Assembly (NCBI GenBank): GCA_017632155.1
Contig: JAGBRZ010000136.1
Location: 1 to 32,291 of the forward strand
Origin: Clostridia bacterium
GTDB taxonomy: Bacteria; Bacillota_A; Clostridia; Oscillospirales; CAG-272
Direction: 5' to 3'
Length of the DNA: 32,291 bases
Shown: one piece after another, positions 6,526-14,466 of the stretch
How positions within the stretch are numbered: the first letter of the stretch is position 1
Layout of the letters: every line of letters begins with the position of its first letter
Notes under the pieces: generated by a model
What the model was told of the DNA's origin: nothing
The model's database searches: none
The model's input: the letters and a program-made list of their open reading frames with translations, nothing else
Translations under genes and position numbers: made by a program

Positions 6526-8039
6526 CGCGCCTGCGTTTTGCCGCGCTTGTCCTCGCTTTTTTGCTGATTTTTTCGGCTTGCGGAGAGAATCCCACGGTCG
6601 AACCGTCCGTCAGCGCGTCGGTTGGCGAATATACATCGCCCGAAACGACCGCGCCCGATAGCGTGGAGGTCACGGATGAACTCACCGAGCCCGAAGAAAC
6701 CGAGCCCGAGGTGACTCTTCCCGCAGACATCACGCAAATGAAGGCGAGCGATATCCTTGCGCTGACCTTCGAGCTCTGCGGACGTTACAACACCTTCACC
6801 CGAAGCTCGAAAACTCGGACGGAGATCGAGATCGACGGCGAGCTGACCGAAAAAGTGACCGAATCCACCGTTGCCGTCAAGGATAAAAACGCCGTTTTTC
6901 GCAGAAACGGCGAGGAATATCATCTTGTTGATTCCTTTCTCTGCTTCGGCGGTGCGCTCGGCAAATACCGCATCGGCGGTATGAGCGTCCCATCCTTCCT
7001 TGAAATGTTCTCGGATCAGCTTCCCCTTGGCTCGTTTGAAGAGGGAATCTCCGAGCACGGCGGGGGCGAAATTGTGCTGAAATTTGATAAATTATCGGGT
7101 TTGGGCATCGCTTATCTCCGCGAAATGCTCGGTCTAACCGATGCGGCAACTCTCGCCGTCGCGCAATCAAGCCTTGAGGTCCATACAGATTCACACGGCA
7201 ATATGAGCCGCGCATCAACTCAGCTTTCGCTGACGGTTTCTCTGTCGGGCGAGGAGCTGATGAAGGTAGAGATCAGCTCGGAAATGCGGCAGAACACCAT
7301 TGTCGGCATCGTTGATCTCGAGTCGCCGAGCATCTCCGATTATATCCTTTTCCCCGATCTTGAAACGATCGCATATTGCGAAAACGCCGCCGCGCAGATC
7401 GAAAAATTCAAATCAAATCGTGAGGCTTTTGAGTTCACAGACACCAGATCGACGAAGATTGAAGCGAAAGACTTCGCTCTCGATCAGAATTCGACCGCCG
7501 ACTATGCCTATGCCTCGCGAATCGGACTGAGCATTGATAAACGGTTTGATACTGCGGATGGAGAGCGCCATAGCCTGCTGACACATTATAACAACCGCCG
7601 CGCCTTTTCGCAGATCGACGGCGAAAGCATCTTTGTGGACACCACGATCAACAAAAATAACCTCTTTTTGATGACCTTCCGCCCCATCGACACCGCATTT
7701 TACCGCCTCACCGATTGCAAAGCGGCAAAAATCGTCAATGACGGCAGAATCGAGCTGACTCTCAAGGACAGCGTGCTCAAATCACTCGCGCGGCAGATAT
7801 TGCTCTCCTCGGGCATCCCTTGTGAAGAGCCTAATATCACAAAAATCAACCGCGCCGTGACCTACATCGAGCTCGATGAAAAAGGCAGACTTTCCTCGCT
7901 CGGCTACGATCTTTCCTTGAACCTCACCGTGAACGGCAAAGCCTACACCCTCGAGCAAACCGCTTCCGTCACCGTCACCTCGCATAATTCCGCAAAAGTT
8001 AAGGTCATCTTTATTGATGTGCCCGATGATGAAGAATAA
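6522..8039 (+). CDS. Lipoprotein of unknown function
   Basis: A 505-residue protein with a lipoprotein signal: basic MTRLR, hydrophobic core, and a lipobox ending at Cys20 (LLIFSAC). About 45 residues of Thr/Glu/Pro-rich linker (TSPETTAPDSVEVTDELTEP region) separate the lipid anchor from a folded domain of about 430 residues, which should lie outside the membrane. No known catalytic motif is evident. It alternates beta-rich blocks and contains two similar phrases about scoring a substrate-like surface (ADITQMKASDIL, LKDSVLKSLARQIL), but I cannot assign a family. The start overlaps the preceding stop by ATGA; a bidirectional terminator follows 5 bases after its stop. Linkers of the same composition occur in the lipoprotein at 11658-13004 and the hydrolase at 15027-15986. 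Confidence 0.8.
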   Translation: MTRLRFAALVLAFLLIFSACGENPTVEPSVSASVGEYTSPETTAPDSVEVTDELTEPEETEPEVTLPADITQMKASDILALTFELCGRYNTFTRSSKTRTEIEIDGELTEKVTESTVAVKDKNAVFRRNGEEYHLVDSFLCFGGALGKYRIGGMSVPSFLEMFSDQLPLGSFEEGISEHGGGEIVLKFDKLSGLGIAYLREMLGLTDAATLAVAQSSLEVHTDSHGNMSRASTQLSLTVSLSGEELMKVEISSEMRQNTIVGIVDLESPSISDYILFPDLETIAYCENAAAQIEKFKSNREAFEFTDTRSTKIEAKDFALDQNSTADYAYASRIGLSIDKRFDTADGERHSLLTHYNNRRAFSQIDGESIFVDTTINKNNLFLMTFRPIDTAFYRLTDCKAAKIVNDGRIELTLKDSVLKSLARQILLSSGIPCEEPNITKINRAVTYIELDEKGRLSSLGYDLSLNLTVNGKAYTLEQTASVTVTSHNSAKVKVIFIDVPDDEE

Positions 8040-8043
8040 AAAG

Positions 8044-8074
8044 AAAATCCCGCGCAATTTTGCGCGGGATTTTT
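8044..8074. terminator. Bidirectional intrinsic terminator
   Basis: Perfect 14-bp stem (8044-8057 with 8060-8073), GC-rich core CCCGCGC, flanked by A-run on the left and T-run on the right. It lies between the convergent lipoprotein and cysS genes and should end transcription from both sides. Confidence 0.85.
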
Positions 8075-8081
8075 ACATTAT

Positions 8082-9539
8082 TTAACCTCTTTTCCACTCG
8101 GTACCCTTGGCGGAGTCGATGAGGGTGATGCCTTCTGCGGCGAGGAGGTCGCGGATGCGGTCGGCTTCGGCAAAGTCACGCGCCTTCTTTGCGGCGGTGC
8201 GGGCTTCAACGAGAGCTTCGATGCGTGCATATTCGGGGTCAGCGGCTGCGGCTGCTGCCTTTGCGGCTGCTTTAGCTGCTGCCTCGGCGTCCTCTGCGGC
8301 GTTGATTGCCGCTGCGGCGTCGATCAGACCGAGCATAAGAACCTGCTCGAAGTCGCGGATAGCCGCAAGCTTGGTTGCGGCGCCCGTCTTTGCCTTGAGC
8401 ACGTCGTAAAGTGCTGTTACGGCAAGCGAGGTGTTAAGATCGTTGTCAAGCGCGTCGGTGAAGCGCTTCTTGAGCTGTGCGAAGATCTCCGCATCGACCT
8501 CTCCGTTATCATCGCGGAGCAGGGGTGCGATCTTTGCCACGAGCTTGTTATATGCGGTGGTCGCGTTGTCGAGGTTTTCATAGGAGAAAACAAGCGACTT
8601 GCGGTAATGCGATTGCATGCAGAAGAAACGGTATGCAAGGGGAGAATATCCCTTGGATTCAAGCAGAGATACAGTGAGGAATTCGCCGCTCGACTTGCTC
8701 ATCTTGCCCGAGTTAGTGTTCAGATGGAGCACGTGCATCCAATGGCGGCACCATTCGTGGCCAAGGTATGCCTCGCTCTGCGCGATCTCGTTGGTGTGGT
8801 GGGGGAATGCGTTGTCGATTCCGCCGCAATGGATGTCGCAGTACTCGCCAAGATGCTTCATAGCGATGCAAGAGCACTCAATGTGCCATCCGGGATAGCC
8901 GATTCCCCAAGGGCTCGGCCACTTGAGCTCCTGATCGTCGAACTTCGATTTTGTGAACCAAAGCACGAAGTCGGCGCGGTTGCGCTTGTTGCCGTCAGCC
9001 TCAACGCCCTCGCGCACGCCTACCTCGAGGTCTTCCTCGTTGAAATCGTGGAAAGCGTAGTAGGATTCAAGCTTCGATGTGTCAAAATAAATATTTCCGC
9101 CCGCCTCGTAAGCAAAGCCCTTTTCGATAAGAGCCTCAATGACGCGAATGAAGTCGTCAATGCAGGAGGTTGCGGGCTCGATGACGTCGGGAATGCGGAT
9201 GTTCAGCTTCTTGCAGTCGGCAAAGAAGGCGTCAGTGTAAAACTGCGCGATCTCCATAACCGTCTTCTTTTCGCGCTTTGCGCCCTTGAGCATCTTGTCG
9301 TCGCCCGTGTCGCCGTCGCTGGTGAGGTGTCCGACATCGGTGATATTCATAACGCGCTTGACCTCGTAGCCCGAGTAGCGCAGATAGCGGTCAAGGATGT
9401 CCTCCATCATATAAGTGCGGAGATTTCCGATATGTGCATAGTGATAAACCGTGGGGCCGCAGGTGTAGATCGAAACCTTGCCCTCCTCGCGGGGCTTAAA
9501 TTCGTCGCGGCTGTGTGTCAGAGAATTGTAGAGGATCAT
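8082..9539 (-). CDS. cysS: Cysteinyl-tRNA synthetase
   Basis: Charges tRNA-Cys with cysteine. The 485-residue class-I synthetase has the zinc-binding Cys27 in YTCGPTVY, the HIGN signature (36-39), the ECSCIAMKHLGEYCDIHCGG zinc/cysteine-recognition region, HHTNEIAQSEA and the KMSKSSGEF loop. After the anticodon-stem contact region there is an alanine-rich insert of roughly 30 residues (encoded by about 8240-8330: AAAKAAAKAAAAAA core) before the final ARDFAEADRIRDLL segment that is conserved in the family. The start at 9539 has an AAGGA site, and a consensus promoter sits at 9578-9606. No T-box leader is present: the leader is only about 35 bases. It is monocistronic and ends in the terminator shared with the lipoprotein gene. 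Confidence 0.95.
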   Translation of the reverse strand: MILYNSLTHSRDEFKPREEGKVSIYTCGPTVYHYAHIGNLRTYMMEDILDRYLRYSGYEVKRVMNITDVGHLTSDGDTGDDKMLKGAKREKKTVMEIAQFYTDAFFADCKKLNIRIPDVIEPATSCIDDFIRVIEALIEKGFAYEAGGNIYFDTSKLESYYAFHDFNEEDLEVGVREGVEADGNKRNRADFVLWFTKSKFDDQELKWPSPWGIGYPGWHIECSCIAMKHLGEYCDIHCGGIDNAFPHHTNEIAQSEAYLGHEWCRHWMHVLHLNTNSGKMSKSSGEFLTVSLLESKGYSPLAYRFFCMQSHYRKSLVFSYENLDNATTAYNKLVAKIAPLLRDDNGEVDAEIFAQLKKRFTDALDNDLNTSLAVTALYDVLKAKTGAATKLAAIRDFEQVLMLGLIDAAAAINAAEDAEAAAKAAAKAAAAAADPEYARIEALVEARTAAKKARDFAEADRIRDLLAAEGITLIDSAKGTEWKRG

Positions 9540-9577
9540 TTATTTTACCGTCCTTTCGGAGATGTGTCTATTATATT

Positions 9578-9606
9578 ATTATAGCAGATTGATTCTATAT
9601 TGTCAA
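9578..9606 (-). promoter_or_regulatory. Consensus promoter of cysS
   Basis: Minus strand TTGACA (9601-9606), 17-base spacer, TATAAT (9578-9583). The left arm of the heptamer element begins only five bases upstream of the -35 box. Confidence 0.85.
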
Positions 9607-9610
9607 TATA

Positions 9611-9754
9611 GAAGTGGAAAGTGTAAAGTGGAAAGTGTAAAGTTAAGGAAACTTTTCGGCAAGCCGAAAAGTATTAAATTATAATGAAAATTTCCGAGCC
9701 GTAGGCGAGGAAATTCACCATAACTTTTCACTTTTCACTTTACACTTTTCACTC
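9611..9754. repeat. Heptamer-armed hairpin element, copy 2
   Basis: Left arm 9613-9645: 7-base units AGTGGAA and AGTGTAA in alternation. Right arm 9720-9754: units CACTTTT and CACTTTA, the complement of the same AGTGNNN pattern, so the two arms can pair over some 30 bases. Centre: 10-bp stem with 2-base centre at 9651-9672 (ACTTTTCGGC arm) and a hairpin at 9689-9715 with 7-bp outer stem AATTTCC/GGAAATT, GA facing GA, inner GCC/GGC and loop GTA. The right arm contributes to the stop codon of the lipoprotein gene ending at 9753. Confidence 0.75.
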
Positions 9755-10631
9755 AATAAGTCGGCGTATCAAGCCGCCACTCGCCACCCTCAAATACGAA
9801 TGTAAGAGTGACTGTGTGCTCGCCGGTCTTGACCTCGAAGTTTTCGTAGTCGATGTAGCGGCCGTTTGCGGTGATCTCGATGTTGACAAGCTCCGCTTTT
9901 GAGGGCTTGACGATCTTCATTGTCGAGTAGTCATAGGTCTTGTGGGTGGTGAAATAGGGCTCAAATTCGTTGGATTTGAGAAGATAGAAGCCGTCAATGC
10001 TGTCATCGGTGCGGTAGCGGGCGTAGCTGATCTCGGTGCCGATGGTGAAACCGTCAAACATAGCGGCGTAAACTCCGCCGTAGCCAAGATCGCCTTCCTT
10101 CCAATTTTCACCCTTGAGGTAGCCCTGCGTGTAAACCGATTCGGCAAGTGCCTGAATCGATTCGATGTCCTGATATTTGCAGTCAACGCGGACGTAGTCG
10201 TAATGCTCGTCCGAGTCGGCGTCGTAAACGTATTCGTATTGCGATTCGTCAAATTCGATGGGGTAGTAGAAATTGCCCTCGGAATCGGTGAAGATCGATT
10301 CGCCCTTGCCCGCCTCGGGGGTCTTTTCGGCATATTTCCAAGCATCGTCGCCGATTTTGTATTTCAGAATACTGCGTTCGCCGTCGGTGATGAAGGTGTA
10401 GTAAGCCTTGTGCTCTTCAAGATAAATGAGGTTTCCGTCACCCTCTGCGCGCTTGTAGGTGGGAAGTCCCTCGCCAAAGAAGATGTTGTTGACCTCAACA
10501 GATGCCTCGATCAGCGCGACGAATTCGTCCTTTACTGCGTCAAGCGCGGGCGGCTGTGAGCAGGAGGCAAGGCTTCCGGAGATAATCGCCAACGCAAAAA
10601 GGCACGCCGCGATTTTTATGAATTTTTTCAT
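9753..10631 (-). CDS. Lipoprotein of unknown function
   Basis: A 292-residue protein with a clear lipoprotein signal (MKKFIKIAACLFALAIISG followed by SLASC, Cys24). The mature part is beta-rich with many Tyr, Asp and Glu residues (for example EFDESQYEYVYDADSDEHYD) and no recognisable catalytic motif; the general look is that of a small extracytoplasmic sensor or carrier fold such as LolA/LppX-like half barrels, but this is only an impression. It is the last gene of the alr operon, 18 bases after the dehydrogenase gene. The start at 10631 has a weak GAGG-type site. The stop codon lies inside the right arm of a repeat element. Confidence 0.75.
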   Translation of the reverse strand: MKKFIKIAACLFALAIISGSLASCSQPPALDAVKDEFVALIEASVEVNNIFFGEGLPTYKRAEGDGNLIYLEEHKAYYTFITDGERSILKYKIGDDAWKYAEKTPEAGKGESIFTDSEGNFYYPIEFDESQYEYVYDADSDEHYDYVRVDCKYQDIESIQALAESVYTQGYLKGENWKEGDLGYGGVYAAMFDGFTIGTEISYARYRTDDSIDGFYLLKSNEFEPYFTTHKTYDYSTMKIVKPSKAELVNIEITANGRYIDYENFEVKTGEHTVTLTFVFEGGEWRLDTPTY

Positions 10632-10649
10632 TTTGGTTCCTCACGATAA

Positions 10650-11444
10650 TTATTTATTGTAAAAGGTATCCTTAAACATAGGTAACTTCACGATTTTGAA
10701 GAAAAAGGCGAAGATCTTCAGTGCGCCTCTGCCGAGGAAGCGGCGAAGGACGCTCATCAGGTGCGCGTCGGCGCCCGTGACGATCATTTTTCTGCCTCTT
10801 TTGAGTCGGCGGATGATCTTTTTTGCCGTTTTTTCTGCCGATGGGGCAAATTTGTCGATCAGATTCGAACCCTCGTGCGAGGAAAACAGCTCGGTTGCTG
10901 TCATTCCGGGGCATACGGCGGCAACGAAAAGCGATTTGCCGTATTCAAGCGAAAGGCTTTCGGTGAAGGCAAGCAGTGCGGATTTGCTCGCGGAATAGGC
11001 GGCGGTGCCGGGCAGAGTCGCCAAAGCGGCGGAGCTTGCCACGTTCACGATCGCGCCGTGCTCGGACTGGAGCAAAAGGGGCAAGAAAAGTGTGCACATC
11101 TCGACGTGCGAGTGGAAATTCAGCTCCATCACGCGGCGCAGCTCGTCCGCCTTTTCGGGTACAAAACAGGCAAATTCGGGCAAAATTCCCGCGTTATTGA
11201 TGAGAATATCGGGTTTCATGCCGTTTTCGGTGACAAAATCAAAGAGCCTTTTGCGGTCATCCTCTTTCGTGACGTCGCAGACAAAGGGCAGGAAATTCTC
11301 GCCAAGCTCCTTTTGGATCGCTTCGAGCTTTTCTTTTCTGCGCGCAAGTCCAATGACGCGGCAGCCGTACTTCTTGCAAAGAAGCTTTGATAGCTCGTAT
11401 CCGAGCCCCGAGGAAGCACCGCTGATGACGGCGGTCTTATTCAT
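10650..11444 (-). CDS. Short-chain dehydrogenase/reductase
   Basis: A 264-residue classical SDR oxidoreductase. It has the nucleotide-binding motif SGASSGLG (8-15), the arginine pair after the second strand (ARRKEK) suggesting NADP(H), NNAG (83-86), the catalytic serine in NVASSAA (about 137) and YSASK (Tyr150, Lys154). A C-terminal stretch (LKIFAFFFKIVKLPMF) is hydrophobic and may lie against the membrane. Substrate cannot be inferred; the family also includes DltE-like proteins. I place the start at 11444 (MNKTAV), overlapping the preceding stop by 8 bases; a longer frame from 11480 lacks family similarity in the added residues. Part of the alr operon. Confidence 0.88.
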   Translation of the reverse strand: MNKTAVISGASSGLGYELSKLLCKKYGCRVIGLARRKEKLEAIQKELGENFLPFVCDVTKEDDRKRLFDFVTENGMKPDILINNAGILPEFACFVPEKADELRRVMELNFHSHVEMCTLFLPLLLQSEHGAIVNVASSAALATLPGTAAYSASKSALLAFTESLSLEYGKSLFVAAVCPGMTATELFSSHEGSNLIDKFAPSAEKTAKKIIRRLKRGRKMIVTGADAHLMSVLRRFLGRGALKIFAFFFKIVKLPMFKDTFYNK

Positions 11445-11649
11445 CACCAACCTGATACTCGGTGATGTCCTCTGCCGCAAGCTCGGCGTTCGTCAGTCTG
11501 CCGTGGGTGCGCTCAAAATACTGAATATTATTGCGAAGGAGGAAGAGAAACTGGTTATTAATGCTTCTGCCTTCCTTTTTGCTGATGAGGGAGAGCTTTT
11601 TCATAAGGTCCTCGCTCATTCTGATCTCAATTTTACATTCTTTTTTCAT
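11437..11649 (-). CDS. Ribbon-helix-helix (Arc-type) DNA-binding protein
   Basis: A 70-residue protein (MKKECKIEIRMSEDLMKKLS start). The N-terminal strand KIEIRMSEDL, two helices (MKKLSLISKKEGRSINNQFLFLL) and the turn around EGRS match the ribbon-helix-helix fold of Arc/MetJ-like regulators, which bind DNA as dimers of dimers. The tail after residue 48 is acidic. Start choice: 11649 has a GAGG site 6 bases upstream; an alternative start at 11661 overlaps the upstream stop in an ATGA and would add four residues. There is no toxin partner next to it: it sits between a solute-binding lipoprotein and an SDR enzyme, so it may regulate its own operon. Confidence 0.82.
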   Translation of the reverse strand: MKKECKIEIRMSEDLMKKLSLISKKEGRSINNQFLFLLRNNIQYFERTHGRLTNAELAAEDITEYQVGDE

Positions 11650-11657
11650 AATATACC

Positions 11658-13004
11658 TCATTCGATGCCAAGCTTGCCCGCAAGGATGGATGCGGCGGTC
11701 TCGGCGGCTTTATTTCGCATTTCGGTCATTCTGTCGGCAAGAAGATCTGCGGCAGAAGTTGATTTGTTGAATCCGTTAGCAATGTGGTCGCGGATGTCGC
11801 CCCAGCTAAAGAGGATTCCAAGGTCAAGCCTTGCACCTGCGGCGATGATATCAAGCATCTCTGCCGAATCCTTGGCGCCTTTTTCGGTGATCTCGCCGCG
11901 CACGGTTGCTCTGTAATCATTCGAGCAAACGGCAAGCGCGGTGATGAGTGTGTTCAATCTGCTTCCGCTGACAACTCCCGCAGGCGCGGCAAAGAGCGAA
12001 AGCGAATACTGATCTATCGGTGTGGAGTAGTCGGATGTCGGGTAGAGCTTCGGCAGCGGCAAATAGATCTCGCCCTCAGCGAGAGGGGAAAGCTTTTGCA
12101 GAGTGAAGATCGCGTTCTCTTCGGTCGCACTCGAGTAAAGCTTTTGCGCGGCATCATATGCCGTGGCAAAAATCGTGCCCGAAGTGATTGCGCTTATCGG
12201 AACATCCTTGTCGTTTTTGGTGAATATCTCACCGCCCGCACCGCGGAAGAGGGTTACGGGGGAGTAATTTCCGACAGAAAGCGCATTTTCTGCTTCTGCA
12301 ATGTAAGTAAGCATAAGCTCCGCGGTGAATTCGCCCGCCAAAGCTTTTTCGATGGGATCGGATGAAAGCGCCGCGCCGTTATACTTGAGCGCGTAGGTCG
12401 CGCTTATATCGGAAACGAGCGCATCCGAGGCGAAAAGGTAGACCCCGCCGCCAACCGTGAGGCTTTCGGTGATCGATTGACGGATTCCGATGCTTTCGGG
12501 AGAGATAGCAATTCCCGCTCCCGAAAGATTTTCAAGCAATCCGGAATTCAAAAGATCTGCGCCGATAAAGGGATCGGTCAGCACAAGATCGTATCTGCTT
12601 TCTCCTGCAAGAACAAGGTTGGTGATAGTGCTTTTGAGGTCATCTGCCTTCGAAAGCTCAATTTCGGCGGAATGCTCATAAAGCAGAGCTCTTTCTCGCT
12701 CTGCGAGTATGGATTTGTATTTATCATCCGAAAGTGCCGAAAGGATTACCTCGCCTTTCCCGTTCTGCATAATGATGCGGATAGTTTCGGTGGGCGTCGG
12801 CGGTTCGGTTTCGGGTGCTTCGGTGGTTTCGGGGGGAGCGACAACCGAAATTACTTCTTCCGTCGTTTCCTCGGTGATAGCTGCGGTCGTCTCGGGGGCT
12901 GTTGTGCTTTCCGTTTCTTCGGTTTCTCCGCTCGAACAAGCGGCGGATGAGAGAAGCAAAAGGATGCAAAGCAACAGCGCGGTGAGGCGGCTGTGATTTT
13001 TCAT
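11658..13004 (-). CDS. Extracellular solute-binding lipoprotein
   Basis: A 448-residue lipoprotein. The start at 13004 (MKNHSRLTALLL) has an AAGGA site and gives a signal ending SSAAC (Cys23). A Thr/Glu/Pro linker of about 50 residues follows (ETTEAPETEPPTPTET). The rest resembles family-1 periplasmic-type binding proteins common in Clostridia: YDLVLTDPFIGADLLNSGLL for the first lobe, ITESLTVGGGVYLFASDALV and a hinge region, and late RATVRGEITEKGAKDSAEM. The residues that would contact the ligand cannot be named. There is no ABC permease or ATPase beside it; the operon instead holds alr upstream and a DNA-binding protein downstream. A truncated or repurposed binding protein is possible. Confidence 0.75.
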   Translation of the reverse strand: MKNHSRLTALLLCILLLLSSAACSSGETEETESTTAPETTAAITEETTEEVISVVAPPETTEAPETEPPTPTETIRIIMQNGKGEVILSALSDDKYKSILAERERALLYEHSAEIELSKADDLKSTITNLVLAGESRYDLVLTDPFIGADLLNSGLLENLSGAGIAISPESIGIRQSITESLTVGGGVYLFASDALVSDISATYALKYNGAALSSDPIEKALAGEFTAELMLTYIAEAENALSVGNYSPVTLFRGAGGEIFTKNDKDVPISAITSGTIFATAYDAAQKLYSSATEENAIFTLQKLSPLAEGEIYLPLPKLYPTSDYSTPIDQYSLSLFAAPAGVVSGSRLNTLITALAVCSNDYRATVRGEITEKGAKDSAEMLDIIAAGARLDLGILFSWGDIRDHIANGFNKSTSAADLLADRMTEMRNKAAETAASILAGKLGIE

Positions 13005-13008
13005 TTTC

Positions 13009-14226
13009 TTATTCCTTGTCGTTGATAACTGTTCTTGGCACTCTGCCCGAAACAAGACTCAGGCATTCGTGCACAATGGTGTTGCAATGGGTGGCAAAAT
13101 CAAGGCAGGTGACGTGCTCGTCGCCGTAAAATACAACGGTATCGCCCTCGGCGGCGTCGATTGAGCCAAGGTCGAGCATACACATATCCATACAAACTCT
13201 GCCGATTATCTTGCCCGAGCCGCGGTAAGTGCCGTCGGGTGAGTAGATCGAAACTCTGTGCCCCGCCGCGTGACGGAATACTCCGTCGGCGTAGCCGATT
13301 CCGACGGTTGCGGAATTGATCTCTTTTTCTACCTTATAAGTACCGCCGTATCCGAGTTCTTCACCGGGAGTCAGACGGCTAATGCGCGCGATCTTGGCGC
13401 AAAGCTTGAAGGTGGGGCGCAGACCAAGGTCGATCCCCGGTGCGGGACCGAAGCCAAAAAGGGAAATTCCGATTCGAACTGCGTCGGCAAGATCCTTCGA
13501 GGGGCGCGTGAATGCGCCTGGGCTGTTGCAAAGGTGAATGACTCTGGGGTCAACTCCCGCAAGACGAATGCGGTCGATGGTGTCAAAAAATCTGATCGAC
13601 TGAAGCGAGGTGCGCTTTTTGCCGTGCTCGTTAACTTCATCGGCAGAGGCAAAATGCGAGAAAATACCGTCGATTATGATGCCGGGCATCTTCGCAATCT
13701 GCGCTACCTTTGCGGCGGTGACGGTCTTTTGCTCCTCGTTGAAGGTTGCAAAGCCAAGGCGGTTCATACCTGTGTCGAGCTTTATGTGCGCGCGGACGCA
13801 AACACCCGCTTCGGTAGCCGCGCGCGAGAGCTTTTTGGCGTAATCGAAGGAGGGAATGGTTTGGATGAGATCGTTCTTGCCGACCTCAGCAACGTGAGCG
13901 GGGTCGGTCGCACCGAGGATGAGGATGTCGGCTTTTTCTCCGAGCTCGTCGCAGATCATTTTGGTGCAAAGCGCCTCTTCAACGCTTGCAAGCGCGAATG
14001 CTCGGCAACCCTCGGAGAGAAAGATGCGCGTGCATTCTCTGATGCCGTGGCCGTAGGCATCACCCTTGATGACTGCAATGATGGTGCAATCCTTGCGCTT
14101 TTTTGCAATCTCGGCGGCAACGGTTCGGTAATTATGTCTGATAGCCTTGGCGTCAACTTCGACCCAGGCGCGTGGAGCATCGCTCAGCGGCAGATCAGCA
14201 TAGGTTATATAAAAATTATGAGCCAT
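13009..14226 (-). CDS. alr: Alanine racemase
   Basis: Interconverts L- and D-alanine using pyridoxal phosphate, supplying D-Ala for peptidoglycan. The 405-residue protein has the N-terminal barrel with the PLP lysine Lys54 in AVIKGDAYGHG, the strand MNRLGF, HFASAD, and HLCNSPG, and the C-terminal beta domain with the catalytic tyrosine region ELGYGGTY, VGIGYADG and GRVCMDMCMLDL. The start at 14226 (MAHNFYITYADLPL) has a GGAG site; a longer frame upstream is not supported. The promoter is at 14279-14307. It is the first gene of a five-gene operon whose other members are not wall enzymes; the next gene starts 4 bases after its stop with its ribosome binding site inside the last alr codons. Confidence 0.94.
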   Translation of the reverse strand: MAHNFYITYADLPLSDAPRAWVEVDAKAIRHNYRTVAAEIAKKRKDCTIIAVIKGDAYGHGIRECTRIFLSEGCRAFALASVEEALCTKMICDELGEKADILILGATDPAHVAEVGKNDLIQTIPSFDYAKKLSRAATEAGVCVRAHIKLDTGMNRLGFATFNEEQKTVTAAKVAQIAKMPGIIIDGIFSHFASADEVNEHGKKRTSLQSIRFFDTIDRIRLAGVDPRVIHLCNSPGAFTRPSKDLADAVRIGISLFGFGPAPGIDLGLRPTFKLCAKIARISRLTPGEELGYGGTYKVEKEINSATVGIGYADGVFRHAAGHRVSIYSPDGTYRGSGKIIGRVCMDMCMLDLGSIDAAEGDTVVFYGDEHVTCLDFATHCNTIVHECLSLVSGRVPRTVINDKE

Positions 14227-14278
14227 AAAATATCTCCGTTGTGATTTATTACTGTCACTCGACAATAATTCATATTAT

Positions 14279-14307
14279 ATTATATCATATTTATTCCGCT
14301 TTTGCAA
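14279..14307 (-). promoter_or_regulatory. Promoter of the alr operon
   Basis: Minus strand: -35 TTGCAA (14302-14307), 17-base spacer, -10 TATAAT (14279-14284), about 50 bases before the alr start. A second overlapping TATAAT at 14274-14279 gives a possible alternative. Confidence 0.7.
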
Positions 14308-14372
14308 TATATTTATAGTAGCCTAATGTAAAAATCAGCGAAATAGAATAAAATATCGTCCAGCGGCGATAA

Positions 14373-14425
14373 GCGCGCGCATCCCCGCAGAGCGGGGCAA
14401 TTGTAAAACGCAGTTTTACAATTGG
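14373..14425. repeat. CAATTGTAAAAC palindrome repeat, copy 1
   Basis: A 53-base unit: GCGCGCGCATCCCCGC, a short GC-rich stem, then the perfect 12-bp inverted repeat CAATTGTAAAAC / GTTTTACAATTG with a 3-base centre (GCA) at 14398-14424. The same unit is at 24473-24531, and a degenerate palindrome is at 26057-26087. Here it lies between divergent genes alr and the lipoprotein gene. Confidence 0.75.
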
Positions 14426-14442
14426 ATAAATATATTTATAAC
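14415..14442 (+). promoter_or_regulatory. Possible promoter of the lipoprotein-hydrolase pair
   Basis: TTTACA (14415-14420), 16-base spacer, TATAAC (14437-14442), 25 bases before the chosen start. The -35 box is formed by the right half of the repeat palindrome. Weaker than the other promoters of the window. Confidence 0.35.
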
Positions 14443-14466
14443 GGAATAGTTGAGGGGAGAGAAAAA

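Noticed and set aside
9540..9577. T-box leader for cysS
   Set aside because: The space between promoter and start is only about 35 bases and has no T-box sequence or antiterminator.
8607..9584. A 325-codon plus-strand frame
   Set aside because: Antisense shadow of cysS; no ribosome binding site or recognisable domain.
11437..11661. Antitoxin of a toxin-antitoxin pair
   Set aside because: The ribbon-helix-helix protein has no small toxin gene beside it; its neighbours are a binding lipoprotein and a dehydrogenase.
13258..14244. A 328-codon plus-strand frame
   Set aside because: Antisense shadow of alr, which has clear catalytic motifs.
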